DNA of 64,000 nucleotides, from assembly GCF_007859935.1 (NCBI RefSeq), contig NZ_SJPO01000002.1, forward strand, positions 310,001 through 374,000, given 5' to 3'. Of the stretch, positions 8,120 to 18,365 are shown piece by piece. Made by a program: the position numbers and the translations under genes. Origin of the DNA: Posidoniimonas polymericola. GTDB taxonomy: Bacteria > Planctomycetota > Planctomycetia > Pirellulales > Lacipirellulaceae. Every line of letters begins with the position of its first letter. Position 1 is the first letter of the stretch. A model generated the notes under the pieces. It saw nothing but the letters and a program-made list of their open reading frames with translations. It did no database searches and was not told the origin of the DNA.

Positions 8120-11100
8120 TCAGCGGGGTGTTTCGCGGCGGCGGAGGCTCTGCAGCTTGGACCGCAGGGCCGCGTTCGACGGGGCGAGCTGCGAGCCGTC
8201 GGGCGTGTCGGCCGGCGTATCGGAAGTGGCGGGCGACTCGGCGGCCGTAGTGGGGGAGGCCGTCGAAGGGGAGGCCGTCGAGCGGGCGGCCCCTTGCTCG
8301 GACACGGCCGCAGCGTGCTCGGGACGCGCCGCGGGGACGAACGGCGCGTCGGGGTCCGGCACGGCGAGGGCCTTGGGGGCGAAGCACCAGCCCAGCGGTC
8401 CGCACAAGATTGCCGGCAGCATCAGCAGGTCGCCTACCAATGCGGCGCCCAAGATCGTGATCATCAGCGTGCCGAACTGCTGCGTCGGGGTAAACGTGCT
8501 GGTGGCGAACACCGCCAGGCCGAGCCCGGCGATCAGCGTGGTCTGGACCATGGCGACCGCGCACCGCTCGTACGCGAGCCTGGTCGCGGTCTGGCGGTCG
8601 TGGCCCTCGCGGATGTGCCGGCGGAACCAGGTCAGGAAGTGGATGGTGTCGTCCACCGCGACGCCGAGCGCCACGCTGGCGGTCATCATGATGCCGATGT
8701 CGACCTTGATGCCGATCCAGCCGATCGCGCCGAACACGATGATGATCGGGAACACGTTGGGGATCATCGAGATGACGCCGCCGGCGATGTTGCGGAACAG
8801 CAGCATCATCACGCCCGCGATCAGCAGGGTCGCCCAGCCAATGCTCTCCCGCAGGCTGGCGAGCAGTTCGCGCTGCGTCTTGTAGACCAGCGGCACGATG
8901 CCGGTGTACACGGCGTGCAGCGAGGAGTGCCGGTCGAACGCGACGCTGGGGTGCGGCACGCCGGGCTCCTCGCCCGTTAGCGGGGCGATCACTTTCAGGT
9001 TCGGCGCCAGCTTCGCAAGCTCGGCGGCGGCCTGGGCCGTCGGGGCGACCACCGCGTCTTGGGCGGCGAGCGCTTTGAGGCTGGCGGCCCGCGTCTGTTC
9101 GTCGACCCCGGCGAGCTGGTTGAGGCTCAGCGGGCTGACCTTCATCCGGAGCTGGCGGATGCCGGGCCCGGTCTCGTCGAGCACGCTGATGAACATCCCG
9201 GCCGGCTCGCTCGGGTCGAGCGGCTGCTCGCCCTCGCCTTGGTAAACAATGCAGACCTTTGCGCCCCGCAGGCCGGCGCCCTCGTCGTGCAGCTGCTTGA
9301 CGAGTTGTGAGCGGAGCGTGTACGTGGTGAGCACCGGCTCGACCGCATCGCGGAGGTCGTTGACGAACTGGCCGTAGTCGATGTCCTTGAGCGCGGCGAC
9401 GCGGGCGCTAACCCGCCACAGCTCGCGGGGCTGCTCGCCCTCGGGGGTGATCTCCTCCCGCATGTACTCGACCAGCTGGCCGCGGTTTGCCTCGAGGATG
9501 CGGCTGGTGGTGGAGATCGCCCGGCTGTTGAAGATCCCGTTGCCCCCCTCCTCTTCGGGGCCGAACGACGCCGCCGAGAGGGCCCGGCTCACCTCGTCGA
9601 GCGACTCGACCCGGCGTTCCAGCCGCTGCGCCATGTGCATCCGCTCGTACATCGACATGCGGTACTGGCCGTCCGGTCCGACGGCGTCTTCGTCGGCCTG
9701 CTTGAGCTGGTCGGGGGTCAACGCGACGACCACCTCCATGGGCACCAGGTTGCCGAGGTGCTCCTCGAGCCACGCGTAATCGTGGATCAGGTCGACGTCC
9801 GGATCGAGCAGCTTGAGCAGCTGGACGGAGGTCTTGATCTGCGGCAGGCCGAGCGCGAGCAACGCCATGGCGCCGAAGCAGCCGGCCGTCACGAGGCCGT
9901 GCCGTGTGGTGACAAACGCCACGTACCGGTGGGCCCACGGCGGCAGCACGCCGCTGTGGCCACTGGAGTCGGGGTGGTCGTCCCCACGCAGCTTGGGCGG
10001 CGCGACGTGCAGGAAAACCGGCAGCACGGTGAACAGGATGGCGACCGTCACCATCACGCCAAGCGCGGTGAAGCCGCCGAACTTCATGATCGGCACGATG
10101 TCGCTACCCGCCAGCGAGCCGAGGCCGACCGCCGTGGTGAGCGCCGCCAGGGCGCACGGGCCCCAGCCGATGCGGACGGCGCGTTCGACGGCGCCGGCGA
10201 TGCCGTGCTCGTCACGCTCGTCGCGGTAGTAGTTGACCAAGTGGATCGCGCCCGCCAGGCCGAGCACGTACACCACCGCGGGCATCGAGAGCAGGATGGC
10301 GTCGACCGTGCCGATCCGCGGCCGGTCCATCTGCATCAGCCACGACTCCCAGACCACGCTGTAGTAGTAGACGCCGGCCAGGCTCGCGCCGGCGCTGATG
10401 CCGGCGACGGCAAACACGGCCAGCGTCGTCGCGACGCTGCGGAAGAACCAGAAGGCTAGCGACAACCCGACCACGCCGGAGAGGATCGCCAGCCGCCGCA
10501 GGGTCTTCTCGCCCTCGATATCGATCGTGATGTTGTCGACCGGCGGCCCGCCCAGGTGCAGCTGCTCGGACTTGACGCCGCACTCGTCGGCGGCGATCGA
10601 CTGCACCGCCGTAACGGCGGTGCGCATGTTGAGGTTGCTCTCCTGCGAGTAGCTCGACAAGTAAGCGATCAGGCAGGTGGTGCGGGAGTCGGCGCCGAGC
10701 GACTCGCCGTCGGCGCCGAGCTTGGGGGGGCCGATCAGGGCGCCCTCGAGCCGCTTGATGGCCGTGCGGGTCGGCAGCCGCGCCGGCTCTTGGGTGAGGG
10801 TCTCGATCATCTCCGGGCCGGTGATGACCTTGGAGAAGAGCGGCTTCCCCTCGACCTCGGCGGCGCGGAGCTTTGTGGCGAGCAGCCGCAGCTTGTCCGT
10901 GTCGCCCAGCGTGCAGCCGTCCCAGCTCGCCAGCACAAATTGGGCGCTGATGAAGTGGTCGCGGAACCACAAGAGGTCCTGCGACTCCGAGTAGCTAGCA
11001 GGCAGCCAGTCCGCGGCGTTGTTGCTGTTGGTCTTGATCGACTGCTTCACGCCACGGGGGATGAACCCCAGCAGGAAGCAGGTCGCAACAGCGATCAGGA

Positions 11101-11152
11101 GCCAGTTAGAGACCCCAAACGAGCGGCGGGCGAGGAACGATTCTTGCGGCAT
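8120..11152 (-). CDS. RND superfamily (MMPL-type) exporter, 1010 aa
   Basis: A large inner-membrane transporter with the RND duplicate layout: an N-terminal TM, a large periplasmic loop, a block of five to six TM segments around residues 220-400, a second periplasmic domain, and a second TM block around 760-920. The signature GVAVDDTIHFLTWFRRH is in the second block, typical of the MMPL/HpnN-like branch that moves lipids or other hydrophobic molecules. No outer-membrane or adaptor partner is adjacent. The C-terminal 80 residues are a low-complexity Ala/Ser/Thr/Pro tail (STASPSTASPTTAAESP) likely to be disordered and cytoplasmic. First gene of the operon with the S41 protease and CDF transporter. 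The substrate cannot be inferred. Confidence 0.9.
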   Translation of the reverse strand: MPQESFLARRSFGVSNWLLIAVATCFLLGFIPRGVKQSIKTNSNNAADWLPASYSESQDLLWFRDHFISAQFVLASWDGCTLGDTDKLRLLATKLRAAEVEGKPLFSKVITGPEMIETLTQEPARLPTRTAIKRLEGALIGPPKLGADGESLGADSRTTCLIAYLSSYSQESNLNMRTAVTAVQSIAADECGVKSEQLHLGGPPVDNITIDIEGEKTLRRLAILSGVVGLSLAFWFFRSVATTLAVFAVAGISAGASLAGVYYYSVVWESWLMQMDRPRIGTVDAILLSMPAVVYVLGLAGAIHLVNYYRDERDEHGIAGAVERAVRIGWGPCALAALTTAVGLGSLAGSDIVPIMKFGGFTALGVMVTVAILFTVLPVFLHVAPPKLRGDDHPDSSGHSGVLPPWAHRYVAFVTTRHGLVTAGCFGAMALLALGLPQIKTSVQLLKLLDPDVDLIHDYAWLEEHLGNLVPMEVVVALTPDQLKQADEDAVGPDGQYRMSMYERMHMAQRLERRVESLDEVSRALSAASFGPEEEGGNGIFNSRAISTTSRILEANRGQLVEYMREEITPEGEQPRELWRVSARVAALKDIDYGQFVNDLRDAVEPVLTTYTLRSQLVKQLHDEGAGLRGAKVCIVYQGEGEQPLDPSEPAGMFISVLDETGPGIRQLRMKVSPLSLNQLAGVDEQTRAASLKALAAQDAVVAPTAQAAAELAKLAPNLKVIAPLTGEEPGVPHPSVAFDRHSSLHAVYTGIVPLVYKTQRELLASLRESIGWATLLIAGVMMLLFRNIAGGVISMIPNVFPIIIVFGAIGWIGIKVDIGIMMTASVALGVAVDDTIHFLTWFRRHIREGHDRQTATRLAYERCAVAMVQTTLIAGLGLAVFATSTFTPTQQFGTLMITILGAALVGDLLMLPAILCGPLGWCFAPKALAVPDPDAPFVPAARPEHAAAVSEQGAARSTASPSTASPTTAAESPATSDTPADTPDGSQLAPSNAALRSKLQSLRRRETPR

Positions 11153-11302
11153 GGGTTTGGCGTGGCGGGGCCTGGAGCGGCCCCGCCGATCGGGCGGGGC
11201 GTCGCAAACAACCAGCGTAAGCCTTTCGCCCGCGGGAGTCTACGCCGCTAGGGGCGGGTCGGCCTCCCACCGCGGCGGCCAGGTCCGCCTAACCCGCACC
11301 CC

Positions 11303-12568
11303 CTACCAGTAGAACTCGCCGCCCAGCGTCAATCCGTGCATGAACGGGTTGCCGGAAGTGACCACCTTGCCGTCGTTTGGCGTGAAGTTCAGCTGGTGCG
11401 GCGCCAGTCCGACCGCGGTCACGTACATGTACTCGTAGCCCGCCCGGATGCTCACGTTCGGTCGCAGGTGGTAGCGGCCGAGCAGGCCGCCCTGGATGAA
11501 GAACGGCATGCTGCCGGTGCGGTCGCTGTTGGCGAAGCCGATGTCGGTCCGGGCGTCGCCGGTGACCGGGTCGGTGTAGGTCAGGTTGGAGTTGCTCTTG
11601 GCGTCGTTGAAGGCGAAGCCGCCGCGGGCGAACAGGGTCACGCTCCAGCGGTGCGACTCGTACGCCACGCCGCCGCCGGCCTGGAAGCCGAACATGTCGT
11701 TGTTGGTCTTCACGTTGTACTGTCCGGTTTCGCCGGTCAGTGGGTCCGCGTTGCCGGGGACACTGATGATGTCGTTCGCGGTCCAGAAGATGTTCTCGGA
11801 GAGGTCGATGTACCGCATGCCCGCCAGGCCGTGGTAGGTGACGCCCGAGTTGGCGCGTCGCACCCACTGGCCGTCCGGCTGCAGCTCCATGCGGTCGCGT
11901 TCCATGCGGCTGGTGACCGTGTAGTTGAGCTCGAACGAGTTGAGCTGGCTGCTGTAGGAAGCGTCCATGCTCGAGGCGCCGTCGAAGCTGATGGAGGCGG
12001 CGCCGTCGATGGTGAACGGCACCTGGATAGCGTTGGCGTTGTTCGAGTCGAGGTGGCACGACGCAACCGACTCGCCGCCGCCCATCACGTTGAACTCGAA
12101 GCGGTGGTCACGGTTCTCGCCGTCGCGGAACAGGAAGCGGCTGAGGTTCAGCCGTCCCGACGCCGCGGTCGGCATGGTGCGGCCAAATCCGATGCTGCGG
12201 AGCGTGTTCGGGTTGAAGATCGATCCGTCGGTCGCGATTGTCTGGTTCGCGATGTCCCACTTGCGGACAAACACGAAGGTGTCGATCTCGGCGGCCCACC
12301 AGCCGCGACGCAGCCAGGTGCCGGAGCTCTCCGGCGCCGCGGGGCAGGAGTCCCACAGGTTGAACGAGTCGGTCGTGAGGTCCGACACCGGCGAACCCGG
12401 CTCGGAGTACACGTACTCCTCGATGCTCGGAGCCTCGCCGCGCGGGACCTCTTCGTAGAAGTCCATCGGCAGCGGAGGGGTTTCCTCCGCACGCGTCTGG
12501 CCCGGCGCGATGAGCAGCGCCACGGAGAACAGAGTCAGAACTTTTGCAATGCCTACGGTGTTGGTCAC
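11303..12568 (-). CDS. BBP7-like planctomycete outer-membrane beta-barrel protein
   Basis: A secreted protein starting at a GTG ([11 protein letters not shown]) with AGGAGG eight bases upstream. The signal peptide ends near GQTRAEE. After an acidic linker, the body has alternating short hydrophobic strands ([64 protein letters not shown]) and ends in ...LGGEFYW. A terminal aromatic residue is expected for a beta-barrel inserted by BamA. The GLAGMRY and C-terminal GYEYMYV patterns match the BBP7 family of planctomycetes, of unknown function. It is divergent from the transaldolase gene. Confidence 0.75.
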   Translation of the reverse strand: MTNTVGIAKVLTLFSVALLIAPGQTRAEETPPLPMDFYEEVPRGEAPSIEEYVYSEPGSPVSDLTTDSFNLWDSCPAAPESSGTWLRRGWWAAEIDTFVFVRKWDIANQTIATDGSIFNPNTLRSIGFGRTMPTAASGRLNLSRFLFRDGENRDHRFEFNVMGGGESVASCHLDSNNANAIQVPFTIDGAASISFDGASSMDASYSSQLNSFELNYTVTSRMERDRMELQPDGQWVRRANSGVTYHGLAGMRYIDLSENIFWTANDIISVPGNADPLTGETGQYNVKTNNDMFGFQAGGGVAYESHRWSVTLFARGGFAFNDAKSNSNLTYTDPVTGDARTDIGFANSDRTGSMPFFIQGGLLGRYHLRPNVSIRAGYEYMYVTAVGLAPHQLNFTPNDGKVVTSGNPFMHGLTLGGEFYW

Positions 12569-12831
12569 CTGTCGGACCTCCTCGCTTGTCCCCGCGCCGC
12601 CTACACTTACCGGCGGGCGCGGCCCGGCGGTCGGTAGTGGGCGGGGAGCAGATTTCCCCCCGGAAGCAGGCGGATACTTCCGTCTGCCTGCGACTGTTCA
12701 TCGACCACGCTTGCGCCCTAGTTCAGGAATTACCGGTAGAATCGCGAGAACCGTGCCAACCGGCGCATCTGGTAAAGGTTGCCAGGCGCCAGCACGAGTC
12801 GCCCCCTTCAAATCCACGGAGTCGGCCAGGA

Positions 12832-13884
12832 ATGTCCACGCCCATCGAATCGCTCATCGCCACGGGGACCAAGCTGTGGCTCGATTCTGTCGAGCCACAG
12901 CTCGTGAAGCAGAACCGCGCTCTCGGGGCGACCGGGGCGACCAGCAACCCGATCATCATCTCCGGCCTGATCAAGACCGGCGACTTCGACCAGCCGCTGG
13001 CCGACCTGCTAGCGGACCCGGAGCTGTCGGTCGCGGACGCCGCTTGGCGGCTGACCGACCAGATTGTCAAGGACGCGCAGGCCGAGTTCCTGCCGGTGTG
13101 GAAAGAGACCGCCGGCAACGACGGCTGGGTCAGCTTCGAGCTCGACCCGCTGCTCGAGGACGCCGACTGCACGCTGTCGACCGAGCAGCGCGCCGCCCGG
13201 TACATCGAGCTCGGCAAGCAGTGGTCCGCCGGCTGCGAAAACCGGATGATCAAGATCCCCGCGACGCCCGCCGGGCTGGCCGCGATCGAGGAGCTGGCGG
13301 CCGCCGGGGTGACGCTCAATGTCACGCTGATCTTCAGCGAGCGGCAGTACCAGGAGGCCCGCGACGCCGCCTGGCGTGGCGCGCAGCGGCGTGGGTCGCT
13401 CGACGCGTTCAAGAGCGTCTACAGCATCTTTGTATCGCGGATCGACGTCTACACCGAGCAGCACGTCGCGCAGCTCTCCGACGCCGCGCAGGGACAGGTC
13501 GGCACTGTGAACGCCAAGCGGCTGTGGAGTCAGAACCAGGAGTTCTGGTCCGACAAAGCGACCAAGCTCGATCAGGAGATCGTGTTCGCGAGCACCGGCA
13601 CGAAGAAGCCCGAGGACCCGCCGTGGAAGTACGTCGCGGCGCTCGCCGGCAGCGACATCCAGACCAACCCGCCGGCCACCAACGAGGCCGTGCAGGAGAG
13701 CGGACAAAGCTTCACCCGCCAGGTCGACCAGCTGCCGCCGGACGAGGTGCTCGCCGAGATCGACCGCGAGGTCGACTTCGAGCACCTCGAGCGGATCCTG
13801 ATGGAGGAAGGGCTCAAGAAGTTCGCCGACCCGCAGCGGGCGCTGCTGGAGCTGGTGGAGTCCCGCCGGGCGGACCTTGGCTAG
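12832..13884 (+). CDS. tal: transaldolase family protein
   Basis: An aldolase-type TIM barrel that transfers a dihydroxyacetone unit between sugar phosphates in the non-oxidative pentose phosphate pathway. The Schiff-base lysine is Lys141 in [11 protein letters not shown], followed by the diagnostic [16 protein letters not shown] strand and [21 protein letters not shown] near residues 34-43 is the N-terminal signature of the longer transaldolase class. Length is 350 residues. The frame is open 96 codons further upstream, but the ATG at 12832, with AGGA just before it, gives the expected N-terminus. No other pentose phosphate gene is adjacent. The ring-carbon specificity cannot be confirmed by eye. 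Confidence 0.9.
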   Translation: MSTPIESLIATGTKLWLDSVEPQLVKQNRALGATGATSNPIIISGLIKTGDFDQPLADLLADPELSVADAAWRLTDQIVKDAQAEFLPVWKETAGNDGWVSFELDPLLEDADCTLSTEQRAARYIELGKQWSAGCENRMIKIPATPAGLAAIEELAAAGVTLNVTLIFSERQYQEARDAAWRGAQRRGSLDAFKSVYSIFVSRIDVYTEQHVAQLSDAAQGQVGTVNAKRLWSQNQEFWSDKATKLDQEIVFASTGTKKPEDPPWKYVAALAGSDIQTNPPATNEAVQESGQSFTRQVDQLPPDEVLAEIDREVDFEHLERILMEEGLKKFADPQRALLELVESRRADLG

Positions 13885-13928
13885 CGTACGAACCAGCTCG
13901 TGATCAGCCCAGCTAGCGGCTCACCCAG

Positions 13929-15809
13929 CTAGCGACTGATCCAGTCGAGTGACATCCACCCGGCCATCGCGTTGACCCCGGTAGCGAGCAGCTCGCCGCG
14001 GCCCTCGCGGAGCTTGATCGGCCCCAGGTCGATGAAGTCGGGGACGCCCTGCTTGCCGTCTCGCGGCTTGTTGAGCTGCGCCTCGAGATTGCGGCGGAAC
14101 GCGACCTGACGCGAGGTGAGGCGGCGGCCGCTGCTGGGGTCGAAGTCGGTAGGGAGCGCCTCGACCCTGCCCTTGCGGGCCAGCACGGTGCGGCCGTCGC
14201 GCACCGCGGGCTCGAAGCGGAGGATGAGGTCCCAGCCCTGAAACGCGTCCTCGCCCGCGGCGAGCTCCGCGGCGTGCAGGATCACCTCGACCTCGTTCTG
14301 GTCGAAGCGGAACGAGAGCGGGCGGTTCCGCCGGAAGGTAAGCGCCCACGGCTTGAACTCGCTCGGCTTGGCCTGCTCGGTGTCTTGCGCGCCCTGCCGG
14401 GCGAGCCTGGTCGCCCAGTCGGGGACCGGCACGTCGACCTTGGTTGGCTGGTCGGCCGATTCACGGGACACGGTCGCGCCGCTCAGGATCGACGCGGCGA
14501 TGTTGTTGGCGGCCGACTGGTGCAGGCGGAGCGACAGGTCGTCCGCCGGCGGCGTGGTCGGGCCGGCGGGCGCCGCCAGCTGCCCGCGCTCGGCCTGCAG
14601 CACCCGCACCGACAGGCGGTCGCCGCCGGTGTGGAACTCGAGCCGCCGCGGCTCCGCGTGCCGGCGTTTCAGGGGGGCGATCAACTCCTGCTCGAAGTTG
14701 CGTCGCGCGACGGCCAGCTCTTGGTTTAGCTGCCGGTCGAACTCGGTGCGCAGGCGGCCCTCGGCGCGGTCGGCAGAGATCGCCTCGGCTTGGGCCTTCT
14801 GCTCCGCAACTCGGCGGCGGGCGACCGACTGCACGATCCGCTGGCCGAAGCCGCCCCCCTTCTTGCAGATCGCGGTGGTTGTGGTGTTGGTGGTGGCGTC
14901 GAACGTCGAGCTAGCCGACGAGAAGTTGGTGCGGGTGATCTCGACCAGCTTGCTGCCGGTGAACGCGGTCAGGCCGTCGCTGTGGATGACCGCCGGCCCG
15001 TTTACGCCGACCGTCTTCGACTGCGTGGCGCCGCTCATCGTAAACAGCAGCCGCGCCGAACCCACCGACGGGAGCGTCGTGACAGAGAGCTGGCCGTTGG
15101 TGTCGCCCGTGCCGGTGATGCGGGTGCCGAGGATGACCTCGCTCACGGGCCCAACGTCGTGCACCGGGCGGCGGACCATCTGCTCGAGCAGCCGCTCGGA
15201 GAGGTCGACATGGAGGTTCGGCTCGCTGAATCGGACCGCCAGCGTGCGTGCCCGCTCGCCGCCGCCCGGCGCGCCGCGGAAGAAGTCGAGCCGCTGCTCG
15301 ACCGCGTAGCTCGCCCGCGCGTCGATCAGGTTGGGGTCGGTGTCAAGGATCTTCTGCAGCTGCTTGGCCTGTTGATCGGCGAAGGCCGCGGCGTCGGGCA
15401 GCGTGCCGACCAGCAGCAGGTCGAACAGCCGCCGCGCGTCGAGGGCGAGCTGCTGGAACTCGGGGAGTTCGAGTCCCTTGTCGCCGGAGGTGAGGCGGTC
15501 GATCGACTCCTGGAGCTCGGCCAGCGTGGGGTCGGATCCGTCGGTGGCGAAGCGCTCGAGCGTTTTCCAGCGGAGGAACTTCTTCCAGCCGTCCAGCTTC
15601 GAGGAGCCGACGCCAACCCGCCGCTCGAACCGCTCGAGGCTGCCGGCGAGCGCCGCCCGGGCGCCGGCGATCTCGTCGGCGGTGGGGGCGCGGACGCCCT
15701 CGCTGACGGCGGGCGTTGGGGCCTGCGCTGCGCCGGGTGAAGGCACGGACAGCAGGCAGCAGAAAGTCGCCCCCCACAGCAGGGAGCGTCGCAGCAGGGA
15801 AGATTTCAC
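13929..15809 (-). CDS. secreted hypothetical protein, 626 aa
   Basis: It starts at a GTG and has a clear signal peptide (basic KSSLLRR, a hydrophobic core, then a GAAQAP cleavage region). The mature protein has an N-terminal helical half (FERRVG, ELPEFQQLALDARRLFD), a central beta-rich part (VILGTRITGTGDTNGQLSV, SATQSKTVGVNG) and a helical stretch at about residues 340-400 (RRRVAEQKAQAEAISADRA). The C-terminal part has DQNEVEVILHAAE and ends WMSLDWISR. The composition and architecture match long conserved planctomycete hypotheticals, but I do not know a named domain. It converges with transaldolase and is followed upstream by another minus-strand gene of unknown role. Confidence 0.75.
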   Translation of the reverse strand: MKSSLLRRSLLWGATFCCLLSVPSPGAAQAPTPAVSEGVRAPTADEIAGARAALAGSLERFERRVGVGSSKLDGWKKFLRWKTLERFATDGSDPTLAELQESIDRLTSGDKGLELPEFQQLALDARRLFDLLLVGTLPDAAAFADQQAKQLQKILDTDPNLIDARASYAVEQRLDFFRGAPGGGERARTLAVRFSEPNLHVDLSERLLEQMVRRPVHDVGPVSEVILGTRITGTGDTNGQLSVTTLPSVGSARLLFTMSGATQSKTVGVNGPAVIHSDGLTAFTGSKLVEITRTNFSSASSTFDATTNTTTTAICKKGGGFGQRIVQSVARRRVAEQKAQAEAISADRAEGRLRTEFDRQLNQELAVARRNFEQELIAPLKRRHAEPRRLEFHTGGDRLSVRVLQAERGQLAAPAGPTTPPADDLSLRLHQSAANNIAASILSGATVSRESADQPTKVDVPVPDWATRLARQGAQDTEQAKPSEFKPWALTFRRNRPLSFRFDQNEVEVILHAAELAAGEDAFQGWDLILRFEPAVRDGRTVLARKGRVEALPTDFDPSSGRRLTSRQVAFRRNLEAQLNKPRDGKQGVPDFIDLGPIKLREGRGELLATGVNAMAGWMSLDWISR

Positions 15810-15947
15810 GGGGGCCGCCGGCGGGAGACTGTGTTGCTGGGTCTAGGTTAGCAACCAGTATAAGTGCCGACGCAGACAGCGGCCAATCGACCGCCCGCCC
15901 GCGGCCGCCGGGACGTGGGCGGTGGGCAGGGGGACGCGCCGACGGGG

Positions 15948-17609
15948 CTACAAATCCGCGCGGATTTTGCTGAAGAACTCCTGGGCGTGGTCGCGTTGCG
16001 GCCGGGGTAGTCGTTCTTCGCTCAGGGCCTCGGCCTCCTGCTCGACGCCGCTCGACAGCTCATCTTTGATCGACTGCATGACGTCGCCCTTGATGTTGGG
16101 GCCCTCGACCTCGCCGGTGATCACCGAGGCGCCGTTCTTCGGGTCGTGCTTGACGCGGGTGTCGCGGAGGTTGGTGGGGTTCTCCTCGTCGGGACGCGGG
16201 CCCTTGCCCTGCCCCTTGCCCATCCCCATGCCGGGGGGGCCCTCGTTCATGCCCAACCCCTGACCCATTCCCTGGCAGGCCTCGCAGCCTTGGCCCTGGC
16301 ACTGCTGGCAGCCCATCTGCTGCTTGGCGACCTCGATCTGCTCCATGGCGCCGTCGAGCATCTCCATCTCGGCGTTCTGTTGCTGCATCTGCTGGAGCTG
16401 CTGCTGCATTTGCTGCATCGCCTGGGCGGCCTGCTGCTGGTCGCCCTGCTGCATCGCCTGCCGGGCCTGCTGCATCTGCTGGGCCATCTGCTGCAGCTGG
16501 TTCATCTGGGGCTGGTTCTGCTGCATCTTGTCGAGCTGCTGCTGAAGCTGCTGGGCCTGCTGCTGGTTGCCCTGCTGCTTCTGCTGCTCGATCTGCTTCT
16601 GGAGGTCCTCCATCTTCTGCTTGTGCGCGTCGGCAGCGGCCTGCAGCTTCTTCTGCATCTGCTCGAGCTGCTTGGCAAGCTGCTCGGCCTTCTCCGGGGG
16701 CATCTCGCCCTTGGCGAGCTGCTCTTGCATCTTCTTTAGCTCGTTGATCGCCTTCTTCCAGTCGCCCTCCTGCAGCGCCTTGGCGGCCTTGTCGGCCGGG
16801 CCGGCGCCGATGTCCTTCATCGCCTCGAGTTCCTTCTGCAGCCGGTTCTTGTCGCCCAGCTGCTGGCGGCGCTGCTCGAGCTGCTTGGAGAGCTCGTTGA
16901 GCTTGACGGTCGACTTCTTGCGGTCGGCGAGGTCCTCGTTGTTCAGGTTCTTGGTCCCCTCCATCACCTGTTTGAGCACGCCGGTCTTGTCTTCCAGGCC
17001 CTTCTTCTCGGCCTCCTTCTTCTGCTCCTCGAGCTTCTTGCGGAGGTCCTCGATTGACCGCTTGGTCTGTTCCTTTTGAGCCTCGGGCGTGATCGGGGTC
17101 GCGCCGGTGGTGCTCATCGCGGTCTTGTTGCCGACAAACGCCATCAGGCAGAACGCGATCACGGCCGGCGCAAGCGGCAGCCAGGCGTTGCGCGGCGGGC
17201 GGACGTGAAACTTCTCGCCGATCTCGATCCGGCCGACGCTGTGCACGGCGTCGTTCATCAGGGCCTGGCCCGCCTCGGACTCCAAAGCCGACTCGGGGAG
17301 CGACAGACTGCTCGACACCCGTTCGCGGAGGCCGTAGCGGCGGTCGATCTCGATGGCGGCCTCAAGCGAGCTACGCCGCTGCACCGCGGTCCACACCCCG
17401 GCGGTGATGAGCGCGGCCGCGGCCCCGCCGATCAACCAGTACTGCGCCCACATCGCGGGCAGGTTTTCGACTACCAGTACCTTGGGCGCCGCGATGGCGA
17501 TTGCGGCCACGGCCAGGGCCCCGGTCAGGCACCACACCAGCCGGCGGACGAACTGCTCCATCACCAGGCGGCGGTGGGCGGCTTTAACTTGGGCGAGCAA
17601 GGTGTCCAT
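15948..17609 (-). CDS. membrane-anchored Gln-rich coiled-coil protein with DnaJ-like Cys cluster
   Basis: The 553-residue protein begins at the ATG at 17609, with GGAG nine bases upstream; an upstream extension to 17774 is not credible. It has two TM segments near residues 20-40 and 55-72, a third near 140-158, then a long charged coiled coil (residues about 175-330, KKLEEQKKEAEKKG) and a Gln/Met-rich coiled coil (QQQAQQLQQQLDKMQQ). Four cysteines follow in a CxxCxGxGCxxC pattern (CQQCQGQGCEAC), resembling one zinc-binding repeat of DnaJ, then a Gly/Met-rich stretch and a conserved acidic-basic C-terminal domain. Function unknown. It is divergent from the DCC-family gene. Confidence 0.8.
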   Translation of the reverse strand: MDTLLAQVKAAHRRLVMEQFVRRLVWCLTGALAVAAIAIAAPKVLVVENLPAMWAQYWLIGGAAAALITAGVWTAVQRRSSLEAAIEIDRRYGLRERVSSSLSLPESALESEAGQALMNDAVHSVGRIEIGEKFHVRPPRNAWLPLAPAVIAFCLMAFVGNKTAMSTTGATPITPEAQKEQTKRSIEDLRKKLEEQKKEAEKKGLEDKTGVLKQVMEGTKNLNNEDLADRKKSTVKLNELSKQLEQRRQQLGDKNRLQKELEAMKDIGAGPADKAAKALQEGDWKKAINELKKMQEQLAKGEMPPEKAEQLAKQLEQMQKKLQAAADAHKQKMEDLQKQIEQQKQQGNQQQAQQLQQQLDKMQQNQPQMNQLQQMAQQMQQARQAMQQGDQQQAAQAMQQMQQQLQQMQQQNAEMEMLDGAMEQIEVAKQQMGCQQCQGQGCEACQGMGQGLGMNEGPPGMGMGKGQGKGPRPDEENPTNLRDTRVKHDPKNGASVITGEVEGPNIKGDVMQSIKDELSSGVEQEAEALSEERLPRPQRDHAQEFFSKIRADL

Positions 17610-17815
17610 GACGTTCCGCTCCGGTTCGTAGGGATTCGACCCAAGATTATACGGGCAGCCCAGCCGCGGGCCCACGGTTTCTTGGGTTCTTGGGGCCCAC
17701 ACGGGCCGATTTCCAAGGTTCGCGGTTCTGCCAGTAGCGATCGACCAATTGGGCAACGACCATTGTCTGCGCAAATAAGGTAGAATCGAACATCCCAGCC
17801 AGATTTAGTCGCCCC

Positions 17816-18253
17816 ATGACAGAAAACCCCGCAACCGCCGTGACGCCGCCGTCGCCCGCCGAAAGGCCCTTGGCGGAAGTCGTGATCTACGACGGACACT
17901 GCAACTTTTGCCGGGCCCAGATCAAGCGGCTGCAGTGGTGGGACTGCCAGGGGAAGCTGGCGTACCTCTCGCTGCACGACCCCGAGGTCGGCCGACGCTG
18001 GCCCGACCTTCCCCAAGAGCGGCTGCTCGACGAGATGTGCCTGGTCGATCGCCAGGGCCATCGGCACTGGGGCCCGGAGGCGTTCCGCTACCTGACCCGG
18101 CGGCTGCGTCGGCTGTGGTGGGCAATGCCGCTGATGCACCTGCCCGGCGTGATGCTGCTCGCCAAGCCGGTGTACCGCTGGATCTCTCGGAACCGCTACC
18201 TGATCGCCGGTCGCACCGACTGCGACTCTGGCAGCTGTTCGCTGCACCGCTAA
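17816..18253 (+). CDS. DCC family (DUF393) thiol-disulfide oxidoreductase-like protein
   Basis: A 145-residue protein with the family signature YDGHCNFCRAQI near residues 25-36, where the CxxC-like DGHCNFC motif resembles a thioredoxin active site. The LAYLSLHDPE and GPEAFRYLTRR segments and the C-terminal RWISRNRYLIAG, followed by a second Cys pair (DCDSGSC), are also typical of DUF393 proteins. The family is predicted to act in thiol redox chemistry, but its substrates are unknown. The -10-like TAGAAT lies about 35 bases upstream of the ATG. Monocistronic, divergent from the coiled-coil membrane protein. Confidence 0.88.
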   Translation: MTENPATAVTPPSPAERPLAEVVIYDGHCNFCRAQIKRLQWWDCQGKLAYLSLHDPEVGRRWPDLPQERLLDEMCLVDRQGHRHWGPEAFRYLTRRLRRLWWAMPLMHLPGVMLLAKPVYRWISRNRYLIAGRTDCDSGSCSLHR

Positions 18254-18365
18254 ACCGCCCGTTCCAGTGGCGGGGCGCGTCGCCAGTCGAATCGTGGCGT
18301 CTCGCGATTTCGTTGTGGAATTGACCCTCGGTGCGCGGTCCAATGGTGAGGGCGGTAGACCGACA

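Noticed and set aside
7475-8980. A 501-codon plus-strand open frame opposite the RND and S41 genes.
   Set aside because: It is His/Arg-rich, spans two well-supported minus-strand genes and their junction, and has no recognisable motif.
12544-12831. A 96-codon upstream extension of the transaldolase frame.
   Set aside because: No conservation-like motif or ribosome site; the ATG at 12832 gives the normal family N-terminus.
16300-16700. Dense CTGCTG-type direct repeats that could be mistaken for a repeat array.
   Set aside because: They encode the Gln/Met-rich coiled coil of the gene at 15948-17609; spacing is codon-based and there are no constant spacers as in CRISPR.
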